This document shows positions 1-6,839 of a stretch of 11,342 nucleotides of DNA, in pieces. Under the pieces are notes generated by a model, which saw only the letters and a list, made by a program, of their open reading frames with translations, searched no databases and was not told the origin of the DNA. The first letter of the stretch is position 1, and every line of letters begins with the position of its first letter. The position numbers and the translations under genes were made by a program. Source of the DNA: Proteobacteria bacterium UBA1847 (GTDB lineage Bacteria > Pseudomonadota > Gammaproteobacteria > Steroidobacterales > Woeseiaceae). The stretch lies in NCBI GenBank assembly GCA_002338605.1, contig DDIP01000143.1, positions 1 to 11,342 on the forward strand, written 5' to 3'.

Positions 1-65
1 AGACCGTTTTCCACATTCATCTGCACGTCCTGGGGGGGCGGTCTTTGAAGTGGCCGCCGGGTTAA
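1..65 (+). CDS. HIT-family (HinT-like) protein, C-terminal fragment
   Basis: Only the last 20 codons are inside the window; the start lies upstream of base 1. The frame beginning at base 3 reads TVFHIHLHVLGGRSLKWPPG and then stops with TAA at 63-65. This contains the histidine triad signature (His-x-His-x-His followed by hydrophobic residues; HIHLHVL) and the short Trp-containing tail seen in HinT-type nucleoside phosphoramidate/AMP hydrolases. In that family the central histidine of the triad is the nucleophile. The gene ends 3 bp before the stop codon of rsgA on the other strand, so the two are convergent, and I see no terminator hairpin in the gap. The family call rests on the motif and tail alone, but both are characteristic. 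Confidence 0.85.
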   Translation, partial: TVFHIHLHVLGGRSLKWPPG

Positions 66-68
66 GCG

Positions 69-971
69 CTAGAAACGCCCCTGTGTGAGTTTTTCAGTCA
101 GATTCACCACGCGCTTGAAACTCTCGTAACGCCGATCGCTGATCGACCCGGCGTCTACAGCTGCTTTCACTGCACAGCCCGGCTCTCGGAGGTGCCGGCA
201 ATTGGCAAAACGGCATGACTGTGCTGCAGACGCAATTTCTCGAAACCCCATCGCTGCATCGACCGAATCCGCCAGCGCAGGCGCGTAATCGCGAACGCCC
301 GGCGAGTCGATAACAGCGCCCCCGTCCTTTAGATGGATCATCACGGAGTTCACCGTTGTGTGTCGACCTTCGCCGGTTTTTGCGGAAATGTTGGCGGTGC
401 GTTGTTTCGACTCAGCGGCCAATTCGTTAATCAGGCTCGACTTGCCGACACCGGATTGACCGACTACGATCGCGCAGCGTCCCGCCAGCAAGTTGTGCAG
501 TTCGTCGATGCATTGTTGTGTCTCTGCGCTGCATTCGAGGACGTCAAGACCAATGTCACGATATTCCTGCAACTCGGGAATTTCGATGTCATGGCCGTGC
601 AGAAGGTCGACCTTGTTGAAGACCACGATGGCGTCGGCGCCCATCAACTCGGCCGCACACAGGTAGCGGTCAACGATAAACCAGTCGGGTAAGGGCGATA
701 CGGCCGCTACCACGACGAGCACATCGAGATTTGCCGCCAGGACTTCGACCTGGCCACGCATATTGGGCCGCGACAGCTCGTTGCGACGCGGTTCGATCGC
801 GGTGATCAGCCAATCGGATTCATTGTCGATCGGTTCCACTTGTACGACATCGCCACACACCGGCTTCAGGCGCTTACCCTTGATGCGGGCATCGACTTCA
901 CGTTCATCGTCGAGGCGCAGGCCCATGCGGCGGCTGTAGGTCGCGATAACAGTTGCAGATTGGGCGTTCAT
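69..971 (-). CDS. rsgA: Small ribosomal subunit biogenesis GTPase RsgA
   Basis: Cytoplasmic GTPase that acts late in 30S subunit maturation; GTP hydrolysis is stimulated by the 30S particle. The 300-residue product shows the circularly permuted GTPase order typical of the family. An N-terminal OB-fold (about 1-80) comes first, then G4 NKVD at 119-122, G5 CSAE at 147-150, the P-loop GQSGVGKSS at 171-179, the switch region RHTT at 203-206, and G3 DSPG at 222-225. The C-terminal zinc-binding residues fit the family spacing: Cys253, Cys258, His260 and Cys266. The ATG at 969-971 puts the OB-fold at the usual distance from the start, although no strong Shine-Dalgarno is visible. The protein is shorter than the E. 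coli one (about 350 residues) because it lacks the basic N-terminal extension; many homologues are this short. It diverges from orn across 82 bp, as in E. coli. Confidence 0.97.
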   Translation of the reverse strand: MNAQSATVIATYSRRMGLRLDDEREVDARIKGKRLKPVCGDVVQVEPIDNESDWLITAIEPRRNELSRPNMRGQVEVLAANLDVLVVVAAVSPLPDWFIVDRYLCAAELMGADAIVVFNKVDLLHGHDIEIPELQEYRDIGLDVLECSAETQQCIDELHNLLAGRCAIVVGQSGVGKSSLINELAAESKQRTANISAKTGEGRHTTVNSVMIHLKDGGAVIDSPGVRDYAPALADSVDAAMGFREIASAAQSCRFANCRHLREPGCAVKAAVDAGSISDRRYESFKRVVNLTEKLTQGRF

Positions 972-1000
972 CGGCGAAGTATGCCGTCAAGCGGGCAGCC

Positions 1001-1029
1001 TTGCACACTCGAGCCATGTAAACTATGGC
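1001..1029 (+). promoter_or_regulatory. Candidate sigma70-type promoter for orn
   Basis: TTGCAC at 1001-1006 resembles a -35 box (4 of 6 to TTGACA). It is followed after exactly 17 bp by TATGGC at 1024-1029, a weak -10 box (3 of 6). It sits in the 82-bp space between divergent rsgA and orn, 24 bp before the orn ATG. The spacing is ideal but the -10 is poor; TACAAA at 1033-1038 is an alternative -10 without a good -35. I could not pick out a convincing promoter for rsgA on the opposite strand. Confidence 0.3.
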
Positions 1030-1053
1030 CCATACAAAGATAGGGTTTGAAAA

Positions 1054-1632
1054 ATGCCTGACACCGCGCCGGACCGATCGACTAACCTGATCTGGATCGA
1101 CCTTGAAATGACGGGACTCTGCACGCAGAGCGACTCGATAATCGAAATTGCCACCATCGTCACCGACAAGGACCTGTGCGAGCTGGCCGAAGGGCCAGTG
1201 ATGGCCATTCAGCAACCTTTGTCGGTCATGGAAGGCATGGACGAATGGAATACCCTGCAACATGGCAAGTCGGGGCTCACAAAGCGCGTTGCAGACAGTC
1301 GTACGAGTGCAGCCGAGGCTGAGCAGGCGACACTGGCTTTCCTGCGAGAGTGGGTCGATGAGGGCGTCTCACCCATGTGCGGAAACAGCATCTGCCAGGA
1401 CAGGCGCTTTCTGGCTCGCGAAATGCCGCTGCTCGAAAAATTCTTTCACTACCGCAACCTGGATGTCAGCTCACTAAAAATTCTTGCAACCCTGTGGGCG
1501 CCGGACGTTGCGAAAGGATTCAACAAGGAATCCGCGCACCTTGCGCTGTCCGACATTCGTGATTCGATTGACGAGCTCATTTATTATCGTAAACACATGC
1601 TGGATGCCGCCGTACTCAGTGGTAATGACTAA
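1054..1632 (+). CDS. orn: Oligoribonuclease
   Basis: 3'-to-5' exoribonuclease that degrades very short RNAs, including the pGpG left from cyclic-di-GMP breakdown, to mononucleotides in the cytoplasm. The 192-residue product shows the complete DEDDh metal site: Asp16 and Glu18 in WIDLEMTG, Asp116 in ICQDRRF, and His162 and Asp167 in [12 protein letters not shown]. Each lies four residues later than in E. coli Orn, which has a slightly shorter N-terminus. Other family hallmarks are MCGNSICQD and the tail DELIYYRKH. Length is normal for the family (about 180-200). The ATG is preceded by only a weak purine stretch. The 3' end overlaps the start of the next gene by 8 bp, so the two are probably co-transcribed and translationally coupled. 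The divergent neighbour rsgA is the same as in E. coli. Confidence 0.97.
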   Translation: MPDTAPDRSTNLIWIDLEMTGLCTQSDSIIEIATIVTDKDLCELAEGPVMAIQQPLSVMEGMDEWNTLQHGKSGLTKRVADSRTSAAEAEQATLAFLREWVDEGVSPMCGNSICQDRRFLAREMPLLEKFFHYRNLDVSSLKILATLWAPDVAKGFNKESAHLALSDIRDSIDELIYYRKHMLDAAVLSGND

Positions 1633-2236
1633 CAAGCCGTTCTCGGAATATGCGCAGCGTAATAGCCCCGCGATCCTGGAGGTCTTGCGTGACGAATTTT
1701 CAGGAGCGTCGCGTGTGCTGGAGATTGGCTCCGGGACCGGGCAGCATGCAGTGCACTTTGCCGCAGCATTGACGCACCTGCAATGGCAGACCAGCGATCT
1801 TGACGAAAACAGCGATGGCATCAATGCCTGGGTGCAAAGCTCGGGTTTGAGTAACCTGATGCCACCCCTGTCTCTTGACGTGCGAACGGCTCGCCTCCCC
1901 GGGGAGTCCTACGATGCCGCATTTTCGGCAAATACCTCGCATATCATGAGTCTTGAAAGTGTCGAGAGCATGTTTTCATTGATCGGTCACGTACTGGGAC
2001 ATGATGCCGTGTTTTGCCTTTATGGGCCGTTCCGACAGGCAGGTGCTTTCAATTCACCGAGCAACGCAAGATTTCACGACACGCTTCGTGCCCGCGATCC
2101 GGCAATGGGCGTTCGAGATATTGAGATTCTCGACGAGTTCGGCGTGAATAACGGGCTGGTAAGGCGCCGTCTTTACGCGATGCCGGCCAATAACCACATT
2201 GCGGTGTGGGTCAAGCTGTCGCCGATAAGCGACTGA
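1625..2236 (+). CDS. DUF938 family SAM-dependent methyltransferase-like protein
   Basis: 203 residues from the ATG at 1625, which overlaps the last codons of orn. The frame is open further upstream inside orn, but homology-like sequence begins only at this ATG ([15 protein letters not shown], the DUF938 opening). A class I methyltransferase glycine motif, [11 protein letters not shown], lies at residues 31-41. An acidic residue in WQTSDLD (Asp58) follows, suited to bind the ribose of S-adenosylmethionine. The family signatures SANTSHIMS (101-109), CLYGPF (131-136) and the closing NNHIAVWVK are all present. The substrate of DUF938 proteins is not established, so the methyltransferase role is inferred from the fold. 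Translation probably depends on coupling to orn, since no independent Shine-Dalgarno is evident. A GTG at 1619 is a possible alternative start. Confidence 0.88.
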   Translation: MTNKPFSEYAQRNSPAILEVLRDEFSGASRVLEIGSGTGQHAVHFAAALTHLQWQTSDLDENSDGINAWVQSSGLSNLMPPLSLDVRTARLPGESYDAAFSANTSHIMSLESVESMFSLIGHVLGHDAVFCLYGPFRQAGAFNSPSNARFHDTLRARDPAMGVRDIEILDEFGVNNGLVRRRLYAMPANNHIAVWVKLSPISD

Positions 2237-2239
2237 TTT

Positions 2240-2267
2240 AATTATTCTTTGACTGGCGAGAATAATT
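2240..2267 (+). repeat. Perfect inverted repeat (9-bp arms, 10-nt loop) between the DUF938 and SH3/anchor genes
   Basis: AATTATTCT at 2240-2248 is the exact reverse complement of AGAATAATT at 2259-2267. The hairpin begins 4 bp after the DUF938 stop codon. The stem is AT-rich and no T-tract follows on either side, so it does not look like a standard intrinsic terminator. It could be a weak terminator, an mRNA 3'-end stabiliser or a protein-binding operator for the next gene. The loop contains TTGACT (2249-2254), a good -35 match, but it lies 22 bp from the nearest good -10. Confidence 0.5.
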
Positions 2268-2276
2268 CGCTTGTCT

Positions 2277-2282
2277 TATAGT
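2277..2282 (+). promoter_or_regulatory. Candidate -10 box just upstream of the SH3/anchor gene
   Basis: TATAGT matches the sigma70 -10 consensus at 5 of 6 positions. Transcription would be expected to start about 7 bp downstream, at or within a base of the ATG at 2289, which would give a leaderless or nearly leaderless mRNA. This fits the lack of a Shine-Dalgarno in front of that ATG. No -35 lies at the right distance (TTGACT at 2249-2254 would leave a 22-bp spacer), so the call is tentative. Confidence 0.3.
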
Positions 2283-2288
2283 TGCGAC

Positions 2289-2963
2289 ATGACCAAGACC
2301 ATTGTTTACAAAAGCCTTTTGTTCCTGATCCTGTTCTCGCGGGCGGCCTTCGGCGAGCCCGCGTGGGTCAGCGATATTTTTGAGATCACGTTGCGTACCG
2401 GGCCAAGCACCAGCAACTCGATTCAGCTCATGATCAGCAGTGGTACGCAGCTTGAAGTGCTTGAGCGTGATGCGGAAACAGGTTATTCGCGGGTCGTGAC
2501 CCCAGGTGGCACTGAGGGCTGGGTGCTGACGCGATACCTGATGAACGAACGCAGCGCCCGGGAGCAGCTTGAGACGCTGAGTAGTCAACTCACCAATGCC
2601 AATTCCCGCGGAACCTCGATGGGATCGCAGCTCACCGCGATCAAGGCTCAGTACGACGCTGCCAACAAACAGATTGAGACGCTGGAGCGCGAAAAGGCAG
2701 CCGTTGAAAAAGAACTGGCAGAAATCAAGCGTACAGCTGCGAACGTACTTGGTATCAATCAGCAAAACCGGACTCTGATGGACGACCTCGCCAGTGCGCA
2801 GATTCGGGCAGATACGCTGGAACAGGAGAATCGACAGCTGTCGAGCCAGACGACACGTTACTGGTTCATGTCGGGGGCACTGGTATTGCTCGTCGGCATC
2901 GTCCTTGGCATCTGGCTACCACGCGTTCGCTGGCAGCGCCGCTCACGCTACGACCGATTCTGA
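2289..2963 (+). CDS. Exported SH3-domain, coiled-coil, C-terminally anchored protein (YgiM/TIGR04211 type)
   Basis: 224 residues from ATG 2289. A TTG at 2271 in the same frame would add six residues, but the ATG places the basic residues directly before the signal peptide core. Residues 1-22 form a signal peptide ending near AFG/EPA. Residues 25-88 form a bacterial SH3 (SH3b) domain: ITLRTGPSTSNSIQ, then GTQLEVLE, then GGTEGWVLTRYL. Residues 88-188 are a long heptad-rich coiled coil. Residues 192-211 are one hydrophobic transmembrane helix, followed by the basic tail RVRWQRRSRYDRF. This domain order matches the SH3-and-anchor family that includes E. coli YgiM (206 residues). The SH3b domain and coiled coil should lie in the periplasm with the tail in the cytoplasm. 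Its function is not known; a role at the cell envelope is an inference. The gene is convergent with ppsA, 22 bp apart. Confidence 0.9.
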   Translation: MTKTIVYKSLLFLILFSRAAFGEPAWVSDIFEITLRTGPSTSNSIQLMISSGTQLEVLERDAETGYSRVVTPGGTEGWVLTRYLMNERSAREQLETLSSQLTNANSRGTSMGSQLTAIKAQYDAANKQIETLEREKAAVEKELAEIKRTAANVLGINQQNRTLMDDLASAQIRADTLEQENRQLSSQTTRYWFMSGALVLLVGIVLGIWLPRVRWQRRSRYDRF

Positions 2964-2985
2964 CCCTGACTGCCATCAGTTCCTA

Positions 2986-5352
2986 TTACTGCACTGTTTC
3001 GCCAGCCAGGAACATCCACGTCTCGATAACGGTATCGGGATTCAGCGACATGCTTTCGATGCCCTGATCGAGCAGCCAGCGGGCCAGGTCCGGATGGTCG
3101 GACGGTCCCTGGCCGCAAATGCCAATGTACTTGTTCTGTGCCTTGCAGGCAGAAATCGCCATCGCAAGAAGCGCTTTGACAGCATCGTCCCGTTCATCGA
3201 AGCTGTCGGCGATCAGGGCTGAATCGCGATCGAGACCGAGCACAAGTTGTGTCATGTCGTTTGAGCCTATCGACATGCCGTCGAAGTGCTCGAGGTATTG
3301 TTCGGCGAGCAAGGCGTTGGTTGGCAGCTCGCACATCATGATAACTTTCAGGCCATCCTTGCCGCGCTCCAGTCCGTTTTCAGCCATCACGGCAAGTACA
3401 TCTTTGGCCTCCCGAACACTTCGCACGAACGGGATCATAACCTGGACATTGTCCAGTCCCATTTCGTTGCGAACGCGTATCAGCGCACGGCATTCCAGGT
3501 CGAAGCAGGGCCGGAAACTTTCGGATACGTATCGAGCCGCACCTCGAAAGCCAAGCATCGGATTTTCTTCATGCGGCTCGTACAAAGCTCCGCCAATAAG
3601 ATTGGCATATTCGTTGGATTTGAAATCCGACATTCTGACAATGACCGGTTCTGGCGCAAACGCGGCCGCAATCGTTGCCACGCCTTCGGCGAGTTTGTCG
3701 ACAAAAAATTCGACGGGATCGTCGTAGCCCGCTTTTTGGTCGTCAACTGCAGCTTTCGTTGTGGCATCCAGGGATCCGTAGTTGAGTAATGCCTGCGGAT
3801 GAACGCCGATCATGCGATTGATAATGAATTCAAGGCGGGCAAGGCCAACGCCACGATGCGGAATCGAGGCGAAATCGAACGCGCGGTCCGGATTGCCGAC
3901 GTTCATCATGATTTTCACCGGAATCGCTGGCAACGAATCGAGTTCTATCTGGGTTTGTTCAAACTCGAGTTGCCCTTCATAGACGAATCCCTCGTCTCCT
4001 TCAGCGCAACTTACCGTGACATCGACACCGTCTTTGATCTTGTCTGTTGCATCGCCGCAGCCAACAACCGCCGGTATCCCCAGCTCACGTGCAATTATGG
4101 CCGCGTGACAGGTCCGGCCACCACGATTGGTCACGATTGCCGATGCACGTTTCATGACGGGTTCCCAATCCGGATCCGTCATGTCAGAAACGAGAACGTC
4201 GCCAGGTTGCACGCGATTCATTTCAGCGACATTGCGTATGACTTTTGCTTTGCCTGCGCCGATCTTCTGGCCAATGCTTCGACCGATGGTAATGACCTTC
4301 GAATGTTTTTTCAGCGTGTATCGCTGTATGACGCGGCCGCTGCGGCTCTGCACTGTTTCCGGACGCGCCTGGAGAATATAGAGTTTGCCGTCCGTACCAT
4401 CTTTGCCCCATTCGATGTCCATCGGACGTTCGTAATGACGCTCGATGGTAACGGCCATTTGCGACAATTTGATAACGTCCGCATCGGTCAGTGAGAATCG
4501 AGACCGCTCGGCCTCGTCGACATCGACGGTATCCACTGTCTTGCCCGGCTGCGGATTTTCGCTATAAACCATCTTGATCAGCTTGCTACCGAGGTTTTTC
4601 CGCAATATTGCACGCTTGCCGGCGGCGAGTGCTGGCTTATAGATATAGAACTCGTCCGGATTGACGGCACCCTGTACAACGGTTTCGCCGAGGCCGTAGG
4701 ATGAGGTAATAAATACTGCATCGCGAAACCCGGATTCAGTGTCCAGGGTAAACATGACGCCTGCCGCCCCAACGTCGCTCCTGACCATGGTTTGGATGCC
4801 TGCGGACAGTGCGACCAGGCTGTGGTCGAACCCCTGGTGAACCCGATAGGCGATTGCTCGATCGTTGAACAATGACGCAAAAACCTTGTGCATGGCCTCA
4901 ATGACATTGTCGAAACCGCGAATATTGAGAAAGGTTTCCTGCTGCCCGGCAAACGACGCATCCGGGAGGTCTTCGGCCGTTGCCGACGAACGGACAGCGA
5001 CCGTGATTTCCTTGCCGCCGCTCATTTCCTGCCATGCGTGCTTGATGTCGTCCATCAGTCGCTGTGGCAACGGTGCGTTCAGAATCCAGTCTCGAATCTG
5101 TTGGCCCGCCGCCGATAGCGCGGCGATATCATCCACATCCAGCGTATCCAGCAAGGATTTGATCCGTGTGTCCAGACCATCAGATTTGAGGAATTCGCGG
5201 TAGGCCTCTGCTGTGGTCGCGAATCCCCCGGGGACGCTGACGCCCAGCTTGCTCAGGTTGCTGATCATCTCGCCCAGAGATGCGTTTTTCCCACCGACTA
5301 TTTCCACATCGTTCATGCCAAGCTCTTTGAGCTTGATAACGTAAGGCTTCAA
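2986..5352 (-). CDS. ppsA: Phosphoenolpyruvate synthase
   Basis: Converts pyruvate, ATP and water to phosphoenolpyruvate, AMP and phosphate, the entry step to gluconeogenesis from three-carbon substrates. The 788 residues (E. coli PpsA has 792) show the three expected regions. The N-terminal ATP-binding domain spans about 10-335 ([11 protein letters not shown] 19-29, [25 protein letters not shown] 119-143). The phosphohistidine domain carries GGRTCHAAI at 411-419, with catalytic His416 and Thr414, the position PpsR phosphorylates. The C-terminal PEP/pyruvate barrel carries GLARLEFI (503-510), [16 protein letters not shown] (573-588), [11 protein letters not shown] (696-706) and Cys746 in [10 protein letters not shown]. 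The start is TTG at 5350-5352: a TAG stop lies two codons upstream in frame, and a strong Shine-Dalgarno sits 6 nt before it. The next ATG, codon 13, would cut into the conserved LGMNDVE segment. The gene diverges from its regulator ppsR. Confidence 0.97.
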   Translation of the reverse strand: MKPYVIKLKELGMNDVEIVGGKNASLGEMISNLSKLGVSVPGGFATTAEAYREFLKSDGLDTRIKSLLDTLDVDDIAALSAAGQQIRDWILNAPLPQRLMDDIKHAWQEMSGGKEITVAVRSSATAEDLPDASFAGQQETFLNIRGFDNVIEAMHKVFASLFNDRAIAYRVHQGFDHSLVALSAGIQTMVRSDVGAAGVMFTLDTESGFRDAVFITSSYGLGETVVQGAVNPDEFYIYKPALAAGKRAILRKNLGSKLIKMVYSENPQPGKTVDTVDVDEAERSRFSLTDADVIKLSQMAVTIERHYERPMDIEWGKDGTDGKLYILQARPETVQSRSGRVIQRYTLKKHSKVITIGRSIGQKIGAGKAKVIRNVAEMNRVQPGDVLVSDMTDPDWEPVMKRASAIVTNRGGRTCHAAIIARELGIPAVVGCGDATDKIKDGVDVTVSCAEGDEGFVYEGQLEFEQTQIELDSLPAIPVKIMMNVGNPDRAFDFASIPHRGVGLARLEFIINRMIGVHPQALLNYGSLDATTKAAVDDQKAGYDDPVEFFVDKLAEGVATIAAAFAPEPVIVRMSDFKSNEYANLIGGALYEPHEENPMLGFRGAARYVSESFRPCFDLECRALIRVRNEMGLDNVQVMIPFVRSVREAKDVLAVMAENGLERGKDGLKVIMMCELPTNALLAEQYLEHFDGMSIGSNDMTQLVLGLDRDSALIADSFDERDDAVKALLAMAISACKAQNKYIGICGQGPSDHPDLARWLLDQGIESMSLNPDTVIETWMFLAGETVQ

Positions 5353-5358
5353 GTTCTA

Positions 5359-5365
5359 CTCCCTT
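5359..5365 (-). promoter_or_regulatory. Ribosome binding site that sets the TTG start of ppsA
   Basis: On the minus strand this reads AAGGGAG, a near-ideal anti-Shine-Dalgarno match, with a 6-nt spacer (5353-5358) to the TTG at 5350-5352. The spacer contains an in-frame TAG, so no start further upstream is possible. The site supports TTG over the ATG twelve codons later. Confidence 0.8.
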
Positions 5366-5398
5366 GTGTTCCGTGGCAGGAAATGGACAATCAAAAGG

Positions 5399-6223
5399 AT
5401 GACACAACGAACGGTATTCTTCCTATCAGACCAAACCGGCGTGACCGCAGAAACATTGGGGCACAGCTTGATCACGCAGTTTTCGGCACAGAGTTTTCGG
5501 CAAATGACTTTGCCATTTATAGATACTGAAGACAAGGCACACGAGGCAGTGCGGACGATCAACGCGTCGCATGTCGAAGGCGGGCCGCGACCCATTGTAT
5601 TTTCGACATTGGTGCAGGAAGAATGCCGCGCGATTGTCAAGGAAGCGGACGGCCTGCACCTGGATATATTCGACGTTTTTCTTGAGCAACTCGCGGAGGA
5701 ACTGCAGGAACAGCCGAGTTACGAGCCGGGCAGGGCCCATGGCATGAGCGATATTGACGCGTACATGAAGCGTATCGAAGCGACCAATTTCGCGTTGGCC
5801 AATGATGACGGTGGTACCAGTCGAAACTACGATGCCGCTGACGTCATACTCATTGGGGTTTCTCGTTCCGGGAAGACGCCAACCTGTCTTTACCTCGCAC
5901 TGCAGTACGGCGTCTACGCGGCGAATTACCCACTGACCGACGAGGAGTTCGAAAAAGGCGAGTTGCCTGACTTTCTTCTGCGGCAAAAGGAAAAGCTGTT
6001 CGGCCTGTCGATCGAACCTGAAAGGCTCGCGCAAATCCGCAAGGAACGTCGTGCGATGGGCAGCTATTCATCCGCACAGCAGGTTCGATTCGAGGTCCGG
6101 GAAACCAACAAAATATTCAATCGCTACGGCATACCGCACGTTGATACGACGAAGTTTTCGATCGAGGAAATTTCGAGCAGAATCCTTGATAGTACAGGTG
6201 TTGAACGGCGAGTTCGACCCTGA
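5399..6223 (+). CDS. ppsR: PEP synthase regulatory protein (bifunctional kinase/pyrophosphorylase, DUF299)
   Basis: Controls PEP synthase. With ADP as phosphate donor it phosphorylates the threonine near the catalytic histidine (Thr414 in the neighbouring PpsA), inactivating it; with inorganic phosphate it removes the phosphate, releasing pyrophosphate. The 274 residues from ATG 5399 match the family (E. coli PpsR is 277). Hallmarks are FFLSDQTGVTAETLGHSLITQF (8-29), the nucleotide-binding loop GVSRSGKTPTCLYLA at 153-167, AANYPL (174-179), KLFGLSIEPERLAQIRKERR (199-218) and the closing FSIEEISSRIL. An in-frame GTG at 5366 would add 11 residues and leave only 13 bp before ppsA. ATG is preferred by family length, although AGG directly abuts it and the better AGGA (5378-5381) is 17 nt away. 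No clear promoter is visible, and it may lie inside the start of ppsA. Confidence 0.96.
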   Translation: MTQRTVFFLSDQTGVTAETLGHSLITQFSAQSFRQMTLPFIDTEDKAHEAVRTINASHVEGGPRPIVFSTLVQEECRAIVKEADGLHLDIFDVFLEQLAEELQEQPSYEPGRAHGMSDIDAYMKRIEATNFALANDDGGTSRNYDAADVILIGVSRSGKTPTCLYLALQYGVYAANYPLTDEEFEKGELPDFLLRQKEKLFGLSIEPERLAQIRKERRAMGSYSSAQQVRFEVRETNKIFNRYGIPHVDTTKFSIEEISSRILDSTGVERRVRP

Positions 6224-6240
6224 TATTTAGCGCCGTGCGC

Positions 6241-6249
6241 TGTTATATT
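6241..6249 (+). promoter_or_regulatory. Candidate extended -10 promoter for the DUF1249 gene
   Basis: TGT followed by TATATT (6244-6249) fits the extended -10 pattern TGnTATAAT with 5 of 6 core bases. Extended -10 promoters can work without a good -35, and none is seen here. The expected start point, about 7 bp after the box, falls on the A of ATG 6256, which would make a leaderless mRNA. The gene could equally be read through from ppsR, whose stop codon is only 32 bp before this ATG. Confidence 0.35.
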
Positions 6250-6255
6250 GGACGC

Positions 6256-6711
6256 ATGTTGCTCGACTCATTACTTGTTCCGCAAACTGTTGTCAGGCCC
6301 AGAAGTTTTGTCGGTCTGATGGCGCTTTATGAGAGCAATTACTTGCGCGTCCTGCGCGTCATTCCGGAAATCGATCGGCTGGATGGATGCTTTCGGTCTC
6401 GTGTTGCCGGCGATTGCGATCTTTACGTCGAAATCGTCGAGCGATGCCGCTATACGGTGACCTTGTCGCTAACCTATCACTTGCCGACTGACGAGGGATT
6501 GCTCATCGATCCGGACATGATGATTCGTGTGTACCTGGACGGTCAGCAGGCCGAGGTTCTGGCGATCGGAGAGCGACAACGGCATACGGCTCTGTGCCGT
6601 CTCGTGCTGGCACATCGAGGAGAGCTGGATCGCCGCTGGCGCAGTAATATGATCCTCAATAAATGGCTTGAATACCTGGTCGACCAGGGGCACCTTATTC
6701 TCGAGCATTAG
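6256..6711 (+). CDS. DUF1249 family protein (YqiB-like)
   Basis: 151 residues from ATG 6256; a GTG at 6235 would add seven residues. The pattern of short conserved blocks matches the DUF1249 family, which includes E. coli YqiB (about 140 residues). These are LMALYESNYLRVLRVIPEID (21-40), YVEIVERCRYTVTLSL (57-72), the MMIRVYLDGQQAEVL block (88-102), and the C-terminal NKWLEYLVDQGH (135-146). It is a soluble, probably cytoplasmic protein with no signal peptide or membrane segment. The molecular function of the family is not known to me. It follows ppsR by 32 bp on the same strand and may form an operon with it. In E. coli yqiB lies elsewhere, beside nudF and cpdA, so the linkage to ppsR may be specific to this lineage. 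Confidence 0.85.
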   Translation: MLLDSLLVPQTVVRPRSFVGLMALYESNYLRVLRVIPEIDRLDGCFRSRVAGDCDLYVEIVERCRYTVTLSLTYHLPTDEGLLIDPDMMIRVYLDGQQAEVLAIGERQRHTALCRLVLAHRGELDRRWRSNMILNKWLEYLVDQGHLILEH

Positions 6712-6779
6712 AGGCTTTTGCCGCCGCATTTCAAAACTGTCGATTCACGCAGAGTATAGGCGGCCGGCAATTGTCATTA

Positions 6780-6839
6780 TGTCGACTGGTCCGCGTTGAC
6801 GCGGGGTCCGCGCTTGAGATTATGTAAAGCGAGTCGACA
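6780..6839 (+). repeat. Nested inverted repeats in the leader of the coiled-coil gene
   Basis: This is the right half of the 128-bp gap 6712-6839. TGTCGACT (6780-6787) is the reverse complement of AGTCGACA (6832-6839), and the right arm touches the GTG start at 6840. Inside, CCGCG (6791-6795), CGCGG (6800-6804) and CCGCG (6808-6812) allow two mutually exclusive 5-bp hairpins sharing the middle arm, with loops TTGA and GGT. GGTCCGCG is also a direct repeat (6788-6795 and 6805-6812). A possible -35 TTGACG lies at 6796-6801, with only a weak -10 (TATGTA, 6821-6826). If transcription starts downstream of these boxes, the hairpins would not be in the mRNA. In the left half of the gap (6712-6779) I see only a weak -10-like TATAGG at 6755-6760. 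Confidence 0.45.

Noticed and set aside
904..1263. 119-codon minus-strand frame spanning the rsgA/orn gap
   Set aside because: It would overlap both rsgA and orn coding regions, which are firmly identified by catalytic motifs.
2238..2765. 175-codon minus-strand frame
   Set aside because: It is antisense to the SH3/anchor gene, whose signal peptide, SH3b domain and coiled coil are clear; the antisense product has no coherent features.
3119..3789. Two long plus-strand frames (202 and 167 codons) inside ppsA
   Set aside because: Both are shadows of the conserved PEP-binding domain on the minus strand, Ser/Arg-rich and without motifs.
3799..4494. 231-codon open frame on the plus strand
   Set aside because: It lies wholly antisense to ppsA, whose conserved motifs run straight through the region; the antisense translation has no recognisable domain and no ribosome binding site.
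5426..6034. 202-codon minus-strand frame
   Set aside because: It is antisense to ppsR, including its nucleotide-binding loop; no motif supports it.
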